A DNA stretch of 64,000 nt from Hymenopus coronatus (GCA_030762935.1 CM060882.1:20527001-20591000); one strand, 5' to 3'. Counted from the stretch's first letter, positions 22,190 through 33,237 are shown. Translations and numbers: made by a program. Notes: generated from the sequence alone by a model not told the origin.

Positions 22190-22228
22190 CACACGACACA
22201 CGACACACGACACACGACACACACACTC

Positions 22229-22281
<53 letters not shown>

Positions 22282-22284
22282 TTC
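22107..22284. repeat. compound microsatellite (CA)n-(ACACGAC)n-(CT)n
   Basis: About 80 bp of pure CA (to about 22188) is followed by five short ACACGAC-type units and then about 40 bp of CT ending near 22284. Open frames through it encode only Thr-His, Cys-Val or Ser-Leu repeats and are not genes. Confidence 0.9.
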
Positions 22285-22300
22285 TGATTTAATGATATTT

Positions 22301-22632
22301 ACATTTTTGTGTAGCAAGTTTTGTGTACCTCATAAGGTTTACGAGCTATGCAAAATTCATCCAGAATGAAGAGGTCTTCAGAGGCTATTTCTAGAACATT
22401 AAAGATATACATTTTGTGTGTGATGTACTCAAAATAATTGCATTCCTTTTTGAGAAAAATTTGGGATTTTCTTGGTATGTTTGTGTCACATTCTTGAAAG
22501 ATAATGAACTTGGTTGTCAATTCAGGGGACCTCAAAACATATTTCCGGTGAAATATCGACATCGAAGTTTTGGGTGGAATACAACACACACTCTACCAAT
22601 TATGTGCATAGAACGCGCAGAGAAAGTAAAAA
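22301..22632 (+). mobile_element. H-family 3' fragment, shortened
   Basis: It begins mid-body (ACATTTTTGTGTAGCAAG) and ends at CGCGCAGAGAAAGTAAAAA. The microsatellite block is deleted (GAACTTGG joins to TTGTCAATTCAGGGGACC). Confidence 0.7.
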
Positions 22633-22688
22633 TAAACATACACAAAATAGATATGAAAACCGGATAATTTCCCTATTTCAGACAAGTT

Positions 22689-22870
22689 TTAAGTAGTTTA
22701 AAATTGAAGCCAATAACAAGGAATATCTCGGAAACAGTTAATTGTACCAAACATTGTATATAACATAAATATTGTGTTTTAATGGGATCTAAAATTGTTG
22801 TGCAGTCAGATTTTTGTCCATCTCGTATTGTTGATCAGTTACACAGATGTCACTCAGAATAAAGAGGCTG
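22689..22870 (+). mobile_element. H-family mid-body fragment
   Basis: From TTTAAAATTGAAGCC through ATATCTCGGAAACAG and TTTTGTCCATCTCG to CAGAATAAAGAGG. Neither end is present. Confidence 0.6.
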
Positions 22871-23569
22871 CTTTTGAGAATTCTTGCACTCAAGGTGCGT
22901 AGTTGGTGCGGGAACTTGATTGTAGAAAAGGACATTTTCTTTTTCTTTGAAACAAAAATCGCCTTTATTTGAATTTTTCAACACCAAAATATTTCAAATT
23001 TGAACGATAGCCTTCTTCTTTTAAACAAAACTGAATCGTCTATAATCAAACGATGCTTTCACGTAATGCTTTCTTTCTCGCTTGAACTAAGATGCGCTGA
23101 GCAATTCTCGGAAATTCAATTTTCTGACCGACGATTGTAACTGCTCTATTCTCCGACACAATATCAAATCGAAGCATTTCTCGCCTGACCAGAACTGTTG
23201 TCTCTCAGACTTAATCTCCCTCCCTTACACAATCGGCAGGAGGAGAATCAACGCAGGATCTCCTTTCCGACAAAGTCAAAAGGAGAGGTGTAGAAGCTTT
23301 AAAAGTTTCCTTGGTTACTGAGAAAAAAATATCCGTTGCTAAAACAGGTTATTGACATAAAATTAAACAACTCGTCGCCATATGAAAAATCGACTGACGA
23401 GAAAACAAAATCTTAACGAAACTCTATCTTCTCAAAAAGTAAGCAAGAAGTAATAAAATCAAAACATAAAAACGACGGGGAAAAAACGTGTTCTTACAGA
23501 GAAGGTATGGAAGATACAAACAAAACATGAAATAAACACGGTTATTGCTCCGCAATGCTAGATCTTGCT
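22871..23569. other. unassigned stretch
   Basis: AT-rich, no open frame over 60 codons, and nothing I can name. Confidence 0.35.
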
Positions 23570-23946
23570 TCAATATACACATTTTGTTTGTTATAAAAAT
23601 GTCTTAAACACATAGAATTTTAATCAAAATCGTTAGACATTTTTAAAAAAAATGTTCCATGTAAAGGGTAGTTTGGGGTGGAGGGAGTTTATAAAAAGCC
23701 GGGTGATGCATCTTTAAAAGAGTTCAAATTGTGCACCCATATTGGTGTTTAACGGACACTGAGTTGTTCTGTCCACAGACACATGTTCACACATGCATCT
23801 TTTATCAAAAAAAAAAAAATGCTGTTTTATGAATTCAGGGAACCTCGAAACATGTATTACCTTTGACATCTCTACATCGAATTTTTGGATGCAATGCAAT
23901 ATATTCTCTACCAATAATGGTTTAGTATGCTGTACAGAAAATAAAA
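23570..23946 (+). mobile_element. H-family 3' fragment
   Basis: It enters mid-body at TTCAATATACACATTTTG and keeps the block before and after the microsatellite (now a run of A near 23807). The last palindrome is much decayed (ATTCTCTACCAATAATGG). It joins the next H copy through AATAAAAATCTGATG. Confidence 0.65.
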
Positions 23947-23947
23947 A

Positions 23948-24785
23948 TCTGATGTGTTCCATTCACATGACTTTCTCGACAGCAAATTATTGTTAAAAAA
24001 CTAATGCATCTATTAACTTCATGCTAATCGAGAAAAAAATAGCAGAAATAGTCTTAAGTAGAAGCGAAATAAGGGAGTACCATAGGCTAAAGTGATAGTC
24101 AAAAGCTGGTTGCTATGTGACTGAAGTTCCTTTGTTTGTATAGACAGGAGTTGATATATAATTGTATGAGAAAAGTATAAGTTTCTTAAAGCTGAATCCA
24201 AAAATAAGGAATATCTAAAACACGATCAACGACACGAAAAGAATGTATGTAATATAAATTGTATGTTTTAACGTGGTCTACATTTTTTGTGTGGTAAGCT
24301 TTTGTTCATCTCTTACGGTTTAGCAGTTAGCAAAATTCCTTAAAATTCATCCAGAATAAAGTGATCTTCAGAGGCTATTCCCAAAAAATTCAAGTTATAC
24401 ATTTTATTTGTTAGGTAAATATCTTTAATATACGATATTTTAATCGAAATCGTTAAGAGTCCTTTTAGAGAAAATCAAAATTTTCGAAAAAAGTTCCATT
24501 AAAGGGTAGTTTTGGGTGGGGGGATTTTTCTCAAAATCTTCGTGTAGCATCCCTGGAAAATACTAAATGGAAATACTAAGTTCGGTATTTTACCGAATTT
24601 TCGTTTTTGAGTTATCGTGTTCACAGACACACGAACACACACTGACCTTTTTCTGATTTTTTTTTTTTTTTGGGAAACGGGGACCCTAAAACATATATTT
24701 TCGGTGAAATCTCGGTACCGAATTTATGGTTGGAGTGCAATACCTTCTCTATACACTATGTACATAGTACGTGTAGAGAAAGTGA
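23948..24785 (+). mobile_element. H-family element, full length
   Basis: TCTGATGTGTTCC to GTGTAGAGAAAGTGAAA with an intact palindrome at about 24746-24779. A 14-T run lies after the ACACAC tract near 24656. It is followed head-to-tail by another H left end. Confidence 0.85.
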
Positions 24786-25276
24786 AATTGATATGATTAT
24801 CTCACATGCCTTTCTCTACGTGTTCTGCAAACTAAGATCTTATAAAAATTCTTCTTCTTTCTACTTCATATTAATCGAGATAAATATTAGTTGAATGTTC
24901 TTATTATTTAGCTATAAGCGGAAAAGAAAAAAGGGAACACAAGGAATAAATATATAATCAATTGTTTTAGTACTGTGGCTATGTGATTCTCATTGAAATC
25001 CGCTTTTTAGCATGTACAGGAGTAAAACAAAAGGAACGTGAACTTCCTGTGAAAAATATAAAGCACTTTAAAGTGAAACCAATAACATGGAATATCTCAA
25101 AAACGGTGAACTCCACGAAAAAAACGAGTATAACTTAAATTATGTGTTTGAACGAGCTCTACATTTTCACATAAGTTTTTGTGTATCTCTTACGGTTTAC
25201 CAGTTATGCAAAATTGAGTAAAATTCATCCAGAGTGAAAATGTCTTTAGAGGCTATTCCCAGATAATTCAAGATAG
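24786..25276 (+). mobile_element. H-family element, 3' truncated
   Basis: A divergent left end (GATATGATTATCTCACATGCCTTTCTCTACG) follows the previous copy with no spacer. The body continues to CCCAGATAATTCAAGATAG and stops before the microsatellite. It is related to the subgroup at 40034 and 61500. Confidence 0.7.
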
Positions 25277-25407
25277 TCTAACCCTAACATGCTTTTGTAA
25301 TACAATTATTAATATTCTGAGACAATGCTTGCGATCTTTCTCGTGTTCACTATGGTATGCGGCAGTAGAGCTGGAGTGTAACACATCGCAGTTGGATGCG
25401 TAAACAA

Positions 25408-25415
25408 TGACGTCA
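25408..25415. promoter_or_regulatory. CRE-like palindrome TGACGTCA
   Basis: An exact TGACGTCA lies upstream of the LTR-like module. CREB/ATF-type factors bind this palindrome in animals; use here is not shown. A single 8-mer can occur by chance. Confidence 0.3.
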
Positions 25416-25469
25416 TGAAACAAGAGACTTCAGAACATGACACATCGACATCATGATTGTTGCATAGGT

Positions 25470-25511
25470 AGAGACAGATGAAAAATTTAATGCCGTAGCT
25501 CGGATTTGAAT
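25470..25511 (-). mobile_element. SINE B fragment
   Basis: GAGACAGATGAAAAATTTAA, then TGCCGTAGCTCGGATTTGAA, is the complement of the SINE B tail and B box. It leads straight into the LTR-like module, as the larger fragment at 25830 does. Confidence 0.55.
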
Positions 25512-25800
25512 CACGACTTTGGTGAAAAAAGAATTATATCAATCATGATTCTTTCTCGAAATTCCAGATGCTTCTTTCAACTTCGTTTATGGAAACTTCT
25601 CTAAAGTCTACAAAGTATATGATGTAATTTTCTCGCTATAAAAGGAGGAAGAATTGCAGTGGATTGTTTTGTGATTTGTACTGAGTCATGAGTGACTGGA
25701 ATGTTATCACGCAGAGGTGCTCAAGTCACGAATGGAGAGCAGACTATAAACTGTCAACTGTCTTACGTTCGATGAATTATTTGAGCACTGAATTTAATTG
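25512..25800 (+). repeat. TATA-promoter (LTR-like) module, copy 1
   Basis: It aligns throughout with 25942-26220. TATAAAAG lies at 25637-25644, preceded by TTTCTCGAAATTCCAGATGC (about 25552), which resembles a heat-shock element. The second heat-shock element and CRE seen in copy 2 are degraded here (GATGTAAT). It stops after TTTGAGCACTGAATTTAATTG at a T-rich run, with no polyadenylation signal. Confidence 0.55.
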
Positions 25801-25829
25801 TTTTTTTTTTGTTTTTTTTTCCACACAGG

Positions 25830-25941
25830 CCTGTGTAGGACAGGAGCTGGATAGATTGAATTAGACTGAAAAATTCAATGCCATAGCCGGGATTTGAAGC
25901 ACAGATCTTCCGGTCTCTACCAATCCAATTCCTGTCCTACA
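25830..25941 (-). mobile_element. SINE B fragments between the two modules
   Basis: The minus strand carries the SINE B tail and head up to the B box. From about 25924 a short plus-strand SINE B tail (CCTGTCCTACACACGACTTG) leads into module copy 2. The two pieces are opposed. Confidence 0.6.
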
Positions 25942-26030
25942 CACGACTTGCGCGAAAAATCAATTAAATCAATCATAATACTTTCTCGAAATTCCAGATG
26001 TTTCTTTCAGCTTCGTTTGTAGACTTTTGA

Positions 26031-26044
26031 GAAGTTTCCAGAAG
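26031..26044. promoter_or_regulatory. perfect three-unit heat-shock element
   Basis: GAAGTTTCCAGAAG satisfies nGAAnnTTCnnGAAn exactly, 22 bp before the TATA box. A second block TTCTCGAAATTCC lies at 25983-25995 with one mismatch. HSF trimers bind such arrays. Activity is not shown. Confidence 0.55.
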
Positions 26045-26049
26045 GTATA

Positions 26050-26057
26050 TGACGTCA
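26050..26057. promoter_or_regulatory. CRE palindrome TGACGTCA
   Basis: An exact CRE between the heat-shock element and the TATA box. Copy 1 has TGATGTAA at the same place, so copy 2 is the better preserved. Confidence 0.45.
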
Positions 26058-26066
26058 TTTTCGCGC

Positions 26067-26074
26067 TATAAAAG
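26067..26074 (+). promoter_or_regulatory. TATA box
   Basis: CGCGCTATAAAAGAAGG, a strong TATA context, occurs in both copies with only small changes. A start site would be expected about 25-30 bp downstream. Confidence 0.55.
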
Positions 26075-26300
26075 AAGGAAGAATTGTAGCGGGTTGTTGT
26101 GTTGCGATTTGTACTCAGTCTTGAGTGAATGGAAAGTTATCACGCAGTGGTGCGCAAGCCCGAATGGGGTGCACCCATAAACTGTCAACTGTCTTACGTT
26201 CGAGTGAACTATTTGAGCAGTTTATTTGTAAATAATTATTGAGTCAATAAATACATTTGTTGCAATATAAATTGGTTTATTACGTAGCTATTCGTAACAG

Positions 26301-27384
26301 TACAAATGACCAAGTTTCTGTCAAGCTTGTAAAGCTCTGATATTTCGGAAACTTGCTATGGCAGTGCTTAAAGCAAACCCTGGAAGAACGGCCCTAATTA
26401 CGTGAAGCTAATTAGCGGAAATAATTTTACTACGTCCAGTGCATATCTTGTTCTTTACGGGTGGCTGCCTTAGAATTGCCAAAACTGTGGAATAAAACAC
26501 GTACGTTTCGGAAACAATGGCTCCCATTTATCTGTTCATTCAGGTAGGCGTATGGGGCAGGGAGCATAGTACGAGAACGGTAGTACAAACGGAGATCATC
26601 TTAAAAATTAATAATTATTTCATACTTGTAAAAATGACGTCCGAGGAAGTTCTTAACGTTTCCAGGAGATCTCAAGGGGCCCGGAAGAAAAAGGAGCCCC
26701 GTTTTTTTGGGCACACACATATTATAATAGAATAAGAGTGGTGGAGTATCATTAAAATATTGCAATGGAGAAGCGCACAAGTAAAAAATATATGGGGAAG
26801 GGAAGACACCGGGATGAAAGAAGAAAAGAAAGAATTCAGCAATTTAAAAGGCGAGTTGGAATCTCTCCCAAAGGGGTCGCTATGCAGTACTACCACCATT
26901 CTTCGGAGCAATTTCCCTTCCTTGTTCGGGCGAGCGAATGCATTGTAATGCGTGCACCTGTATATACAACATGGGGCTATGTCGTAACATAAAGTAGCGG
27001 GAGGGGGGGGGTTCTGTTTCTCCAGCTAGGCAGCCCCTTGCCGTTAATAAGCTGCTCGCCTTACCTCACCTCCATAAAGCACCGCGGCCTCCGTCTTCTC
27101 CTACCTCCTCACTCTTATCATTATTATATTTATTATTATAATATTGATTATTATGTTTTTTATTATTATTGCCAAAATCACTCAGAGAGATTTTGGTAAG
27201 TAAACAGAGCAATCGAGTTAACCACACAGAGATTAGGTAACATCAGACACTCTCCTCCTCTTTCCTCTACAACAGCCGGTTCCGTTGCTACTGTTCCATT
27301 TATTTCCTACATAAAAACCAGCAGAAAACCGTAGCATTGTACTTGTAAATAAGAAAATATACATTTTAATCATCATTATAATTA
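26301..27384. other. unassigned stretch
   Basis: Mixed composition with several 62-79 codon frames at 26517-26992 (for example TSEEVLNVSRRSQGARKKK) that show no recognisable domain. ATT-rich near 27117-27170. Confidence 0.3.
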
Positions 27385-27503
27385 GTATCGTAAAATGCCA
27401 GCATCTGGTTCCCAAAAGCAGGGGTTCAAACCTGTCGATGTCTTATTTTCGGGAGAACAAATCCTTAGCATTGTTTCCTTCGTTGGTCACGTGCTTTAAA
27501 TTT
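27385..27503 (+). mobile_element. SINE C, left half
   Basis: A tRNA-like stretch with GGTTCAAACCTGTCG (27424) is followed by the family body TTCGGGAGAACAAATCCTTAG. It breaks at CTTTAAATTT, where another SINE has inserted. The right half resumes at 27870. Confidence 0.6.
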
Positions 27504-27869
27504 CATTTTGTTTTTTAATCAGCTTACTCTGCCCGTATTCTTAGGACTGACACCCCTAGGACTTACAAGCCAGTGACTAGGGGTCAGGAGCCTGTCGGAG
27601 AGCCAACGTCACGAAACCACAGAATGTAGAACCTGTTACGAGGGGTCAACCCATACCGTAGCATGAATATGAGGAGTGGGTGATATGAAATGTAAGCGAA
27701 CATTGATGATGGAACAATTGGTGGAATGAGTGGCGGGGAAAACCAGAGGACCCAGAGAAAATCCGCCCAGACGCCACAACGTCCACCAGAAATCTCACAT
27801 ACGGACGCTTGGGATCGAACCCGGGCCGCCTAGATGGGAGGCGAACGGTCTAACCCACGGCTCCGCCGT
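27504..27869 (-). mobile_element. SINE D, complete insertion
   Basis: On the minus strand, GGCGGAGCCGTGGGTTAGACC and the B box GGTTCGATCCC (about 27810) form the head. The body has GTGAGATTTCTGGTGGACG and TTTTCCCCGCCACTCATTCC. An A-rich end (AAAAAACAAAATG) abuts the target. CTTTAAATTT at 27494-27503 and CTTAAATTT at 27870-27878 are the likely target-site duplication. Confidence 0.75.
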
Positions 27870-27990
27870 CTTAAATTTACGGCACGTTAAAGAATCTTAC
27901 GCCTGATAAAGATTCTCTTAAGCCGACTTTCAGCCCAACATAGAATACGCCGAGAGCCGAAAGGTTAAAGAGTGTCCATAAATAAAGCTC
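27870..27990 (+). mobile_element. SINE C, right half
   Basis: CTTAAATTTACGGCACGTTAAAG, GCCTGATAAAGATTCTC, GGTTAAAGAGTGTCC and ATAAATAAAGC match the 15302 copy's second half in order. It abuts an H copy. Confidence 0.7.
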
Positions 27991-27994
27991 TATT

Positions 27995-28812
27995 TATTAC
28001 TTTCTCTACACGTACTATATACATAGTGTATAGAGAAGGAGTTGCACTCCACCCAAAAATACGATACCGAGATTTCAATGGAAATATATGTTTTAGGGTC
28101 CCCTGTATCCAAAAAGAGCTTGTTCAGAAAAAGGTCCATGTGTGTATGTGTGTGTATGTGTCCGTGTGTCTGTGAACACGATAACTCAAAAACGAAAAGT
28201 CGGTAAAATACCAAACTTGATATTTGAATTTAGTATCTTCCAGAGATGCGACAAGAAGATTTTGAGAAAAATCTCCACACCCCATACTACCCTTTGCATA
28301 AAACACTTTTCGAAAATTTTGATTTTCTCAAAAATGAACATAATGATTATAAATCGTATATTAAACATGTTTACCTGATAAATAAAATGTATATTTTGAA
28401 TTTTCTGGGAATAGCCTCAGAAGACTACTTTATTCTGCATGAACTTCACAGAATTTTACATAAATGCTAAACCGTAAGAGATGGACAAAAACTTACCACA
28501 CAAAACATGTAGGGTACGTTAAAACACACAATTTATGTTATATACATTTTTTCGTGGAGTTGATCGTTTTTGAGATACTCCTTGTTTTTGCTTTCAGCTT
28601 TAAAAAACTTACCTTTCTCACAGAGGAATTTGTCAACTCGTGTCCATACAAACAAAGGAACTTCAATCACATTTCGCTTCTACTTACAAGGAAGCAATAT
28701 TTTTTCTAATTTTTTCCTCCATTAGCATGAAGTAAATAGAAACATAAGCTTTAACAATAGTTTATTGCAGAGATGTAGAGAAAGTCATGTGAATGGAACA
28801 CATCAGATTTTT
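27995..28812 (-). mobile_element. H-family element, full length
   Basis: An intact palindrome (CTCTACACGTACTATATACATAGTGTATAGAG) at the left and ACACATCAGATTTTTT at the right. The microsatellite is GTGTGTATGTGTGTGTATG. A 78-codon plus frame ends near MYILNFLGIASEDYF (see findings). Confidence 0.85.
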
Positions 28813-28991
28813 TAATTTTTTTTTTTCACAATTAGCCTTGTTTTAGACGGAATTTGGCTGGGAAACTGCGGCTCAAATGGCGAACCAGGATTAACGGCTT
28901 GGACATTTTTTGTGTTCTTGGCTATATTTGTTTCTTTGAAAGAAACCATTTAAAAGATTTGACGTCTTACGATTAAATTTGGTTATTAAAA

Positions 28992-29572
28992 ATCTGATGT
29001 GTTCCATTCACTTTCTATACCAGTTCTATAATAAATTATTCTTACAAATGTTATTCTTATTTTACTTCATGCCAATCGAGATAAAAATTAGCTGAAATGG
29101 TTGTAATACTTAGTTCCTTATAAGTAGAAGGGAAATAACGGAATGCACTAGGATAAACAGTCAAGTCCTATAAAAGCTGGTTGTTATGGTACATTGAAAT
29201 TCGCTTCCCTTTGCACAGACAATAAATATTTTAAAACAGAAACAATAAACAGTGAATATTTTTAAATGTTTACCTCCTTAGCAATAATATCTACGGGATA
29301 AATTTTATAAATTGTGTGTTTTGACGAAATCTACTTTTTTATGTAGTAAATTTTTGTCAATTTGATATGGTTTATCAGTTATTCAAAACTTAACCAGAGT
29401 GAAGAGTAATTCAGTGGCGATTTTCAAGAAATTCAAGATATACATTCTATTTGTTATTAAATATCTATAATATACGGAATTTTAATCACAATCACTAGTT
29501 TTGAAAAAAAAATCAAAATTTATGAAACTTTCTCCATGTAAAGGTTAGTTTGTGTAGGGGCTTTTCTTGAAC
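28992..29572 (+). mobile_element. H-family element, 3' truncated
   Basis: The left end TCTGATGTGTTCCATTCAC is intact. The body diverges from the consensus (TTGTGTGTTTTGACGAAATC) and stops near GGGGCTTTTCTTGAAC, just short of the microsatellite. Confidence 0.75.
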
Positions 29573-29631
29573 AAATTCTAGCAAATTTTGTGAAATGTTG
29601 ACTACATTCGATCAAAAAATCTAAAGTACTA

Positions 29632-30499
29632 TTACTTTCTCTACACGTACTATGTACATAGTGTATAGAGAAGGTATTGTATTGCACCCAAAATTTCGAT
29701 ACCGAGATTTCATCGAAAATACAAGTTTTGGGTCCCCCTGAATCCAAAAAAATCATGTTTACAAAACCGTCCGTGTGTGCGTGCGTGTGTGTCTGTGTAC
29801 AGCATAGCTCAAAAACGAAAATACCGTTAAATACCAAACTTGGAATTTAAGTTTGGTATCTTCCAAGGACGCGACACGAAGATTTTCAAGAAAATCCCCC
29901 ACCCCCAACCACCCTGGACATGGAGGTTTTTTCGAAAATTTTTATTTTCTCAATAACGCTCTAACGATTTTGATTAAAATGTCGTATATTAAAGATATTT
30001 ATTTGAAAAATAAAGTATATATCTTGAGTTTTCTGGGTAAAGCCTCTGAAGACTAATTTATTATGGATGAATTTTACGGAATTTTGCATAACTGCTAAAC
30101 CGTAAGAGATGGACAAAAACTTACCAGACTAAAAATGTAGAGCATGCTAAAACACACAATTTATGTAATATACATTTTTTTCGTGGAGTTGCTCGTGTTT
30201 AAGATATTCCTTGTTTTGGTTTCAGCTTTGAAAAACTAGTACTTTTCTCATACAGGAATTTCTCAACTCCTGTCCATACAAACAAACGAACTTCATTCAC
30301 ATAGCAACCAGCTTTTGACTAGCACTTTAACCTTTCGTACTCCTTTATTTCGCTTCTACTTACAAGGAAGCAAGTAATAAGATCATTTCTGCTAGCTTTT
30401 TCTCGATTAGCATGCAGTAAAGAGAAGCATAAGCTTTTTAACAGTAATTTGTTACAGAGATGTAGAGAAAGTCATGTGATTGGAACACATCAGATTTGT
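29632..30499 (-). mobile_element. H-family element, full length
   Basis: It starts ATTACTTTCTCTACACGTAC with a clean palindrome and ends GGAACACATCAGATTTG. It belongs to the CCCTGAATCC subgroup, with GTGTGTGCGTGCGTGTGTG at the microsatellite site. Confidence 0.85.
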
Positions 30500-30610
30500 T
30501 TCCCAAGTTTTTAAGGTATAAAACAAAGGACAATGGAAGGGCAGATATCTCTAATTGAAGGAATATTTAATACTGTCACCTTTTTTGGCCTATGAGAAGT
30601 TATTATTGTA

Positions 30611-30658
30611 TATTTCGTTCATGACACGTGATCGTAGGAAGTGGCCAATCCAGTACAT
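30611..30658 (+). repeat. 48 bp dispersed repeat, second copy
   Basis: Inverted relative to 18232-18279, differing at about two bases (CATGACACGTG against CATATCACGTG). It is joined directly to an H fragment. Confidence 0.6.
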
Positions 30659-30717
30659 AAAATTCGATATGGAGATTTCACCGGAAATAAACTTTTTATG
30701 GTCCCCTGTATCCAAAA
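30659..30717 (-). mobile_element. H-family fragment
   Basis: AATTCGATATGGAGATTTCACC through GGTCCCCTGTATCCAAAAAA only. The terminal palindrome is missing on one side, and the other side meets a plus-strand H left end at 30718. Confidence 0.65.
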
Positions 30718-31563
30718 AATCTGATGTGTTCCATTCACATGACTTTCTCCATATCTCTGCAACAAATTATTGTTGAAAAGCTTATACTTCTATTTACTTC
30801 ATGCTAATCGAGAAAAAAAAATGTCAGAAATAGTCTTATTACTTGCTTCCTTTTAAGTAGAAGCGAAATAAGGGAGTACCATAGATTAAAGTTATAGTCA
30901 AAGACTGGTTGCTATGTGACGGAAGTTCCTTTTTAATGGACAGGAGAATATATGAGAAAATATACGTTTTTGAAAGGTGAAATCAAAAACAAAGAATAAC
31001 TAAAAAACGATCAACTCCACGAAAAAATTGTGTGTTTTAACGTGCCCTTCATTTTCTGTGTAGCAAGCTTTTGTCCAGCTCTTACCGTTTAGCAGCTAAG
31101 CAAAATTCAGCAAAATTGATCCAGAATAAACAGGTCTTCAGAGGATATTTCTAAAAAATTCAAGATATACATTTTATTTGGTATGTAAATGTCAGAAATA
31201 TATGGAATTTTAATCAAAATCGTTAGAGCCATTTTTGAGAAAATCAAAATTTTCGAAAAAAGTTCCATGTAAAGGGTTGTTTGGGGCGGGGGGATTTTCT
31301 TGAAAATCTTCGTGTCACATCCTTGGAAGATATAAAACTTAAATATCAAGTTTGGTTTTTAACGGTCTTTTCGTTTTTGAGCTATGCTGCCCACAGATAG
31401 ACAGACACACACACGGACATGCTTCTAAAAAGGTTTTTCTTTTTTGGATTCAGGAGATATCAAAACATGTATTTCCGGTGAAATCTCGGTATCGAATTTT
31501 TGGGTGCATTACAATACCTTTTCTATAAACTATGTACATAGCACGTAGAGAGAAAGTAAAAAG
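30718..31563 (+). mobile_element. H-family element, full length
   Basis: TCTGATGTGTTCC to TAGAGAGAAAGTAAAAAG with the palindrome near 31521-31556. Its antisense frame (31349-31107) is open for 80 codons. Confidence 0.85.
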
Positions 31564-32487
31564 TATTTTCAGAAAAAGGTTGTAGGGTATACTGTGCGGC
31601 CGTAGTATGCACCACGTTCGGGACGTCAAGTATATAGCGTTATAATCCCGCGGTGCTTAAAGATCTACTCCGCTACCAGATGAGTAGATCTACGTACCTT
31701 ACGTTGTGCAGGTCTACTACCGTTGATGTGCCTCAGCTAGACTAAGTCTGCATGCTGGTTTGACTCACTCGGGGTGTAAGCAATGAGGGTAGTTTGGGGA
31801 GTGATCTTATGAAATTGCTTAGACACACGTTACTTTTTCTTCAATTTATTGTCACTAGAAGACACAAGAAAGCACTTTGCTTTACAACCTGCTATGTCAA
31901 TTATTTACTAGGAGCTTTCTTTATCGACATTTCACACGTATTTTACTTATAACCCTTTTCTCTTTAAGTTAGCTTTATATAATTAAGTCTGGATGCGCGT
32001 CACTGACTTTATCTATCCACTACTGAGGGCGCCGATAACTAAATATCTATGAGAGTCGCGTTGTTTAACTTGAAAGCCGATGTAACTATGTGACAGCTCT
32101 GACGTAACTTCAGTGCTTCAATACAACTAACAAACAGCCCCAATGTGCGACAATCTTCTCCTTATACAGCAAAATTGCTATAATGGCGGCTTCTTTCTGA
32201 TTGGTCAGAAAGGCCGCGAAACTGGAGTTGATATCACCCAAAATACATAATTTTCTTCCCAGGATGCAACATAACACCCACGTGACAAGTGTTACACAAT
32301 GGAAAAATACTCTTTTCCAAACTAAAAGGGACTTTACCGACACTCGCAGTTCGTACGTGCCTGGACAAAAGAGCATCTGCTAACAATGAAAACCTCTCAC
32401 TCCACTTTCCAAGTTTGGTGTAAACAACTCTCAACTGCTCTTACTAAAAGCTGAATTTTACACTCTGAATACATGAAATAATAGAGT

Positions 32488-32489
<2 letters not shown>
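31564..32489. other. unassigned stretch with a hairpin
   Basis: The first 20 bases repeat an H scrap (GTATTTTCAGAAAAAGGT). AGATCTACTC at 31661-31670 pairs exactly with GAGTAGATCT at 31682-31691 (10 bp stem, 11 nt loop). Frames of 60-88 codons at 32110-32434 have no recognisable domain. Confidence 0.35.
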
Positions 32490-32541
<52 letters not shown>

Positions 32542-33237
32542 CACAATAACTCAAAAACAAAAAGTCGCTAAAATAGTAAACTTGGTATTTAAGTTTAGTA
32601 TCTTCCAGGGATGCAACACGAAGAATTTGAGAAAAATCTCCCACCCCAAACTACCCTTTACATAGAAATTTTCTCGAAAATTTTGATTTTCTCAAAAAAA
32701 GGCTAACCATTTTGATTAAAATACCGTATATTAAGGATATTTACCTGACAAATAAAATGTATATTTTGAATTTTCTGGGAATAGCTTCTGAAGACTACTT
32801 TATTCTGCATGAATTTTACGGAATTTTACATAACTGCTAAACCGTAAGAGATGGACAAAAACTTACCAAACAAAAAATGTACAGCGCGTTAAAACACACA
32901 ATTTACGTTATATACAATTTTTCGAGGAGTTGTTCGTTTTTAAGATATTCCTTGTTTTTGGTTTCGGCCTTGAACATTTTATTCTTTTCTCATACAGGAA
33001 TATGTCAATTGCTGTCCATACAAACAAAGGAACTTCAGTTACATAGCAACCAGCTTTTGAGTATCATTTTAACCTATGGTACTCCCTTATTTCGCCTCTA
33101 CGTACATGGAAGCAAGTAATAAGACTATTTCTGCAAAGTTTTCTTATTAGTATGAAGTAAGTGGAAGTAAAAGGTTTTTAATACTAATTTGTTGCAGAAT
33201 GTAGAGAAAGCCATGTGAATGGAACACATCAGATTTT
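32490..33237 (-). mobile_element. H-family element, palindromic end replaced by (GT)n
   Basis: The copy begins in a pure GT tract of about 25 units (32490-32539) and continues normally to ACACATCAGATTTTTT. The terminal palindrome and the first ~130 bp are gone. Confidence 0.8.

Larger units (their letters stand above)
25942..26300 (+). repeat. TATA-promoter (LTR-like) module, copy 2
   Basis: In order it has two heat-shock-element-like blocks, a CRE, TATAAAAG (26067), about 170 bp of transcribed-type sequence, and AATAAA at 26246-26251 followed by TTTGTTGCAATATAAATTGG and CGTAACA. Promoter and polyadenylation signal within 360 bp are typical of a retrotransposon long terminal repeat, so a solo LTR is the best guess. 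No matching TGTTACG start was found. A captured heat-shock promoter is the alternative. Confidence 0.5.

Noticed and set aside
22080..22369. Long frames of Thr-His, Ser-Leu or Cys-Val repeats
   Set aside because: They are translations of CA and CT microsatellites in several frames at once.
25942..26300. A complete LTR retrotransposon
   Set aside because: Only 430 bp separate the two modules, the space holds SINE B pieces, and no gag or pol is present. At most these are solo LTR-like remnants.
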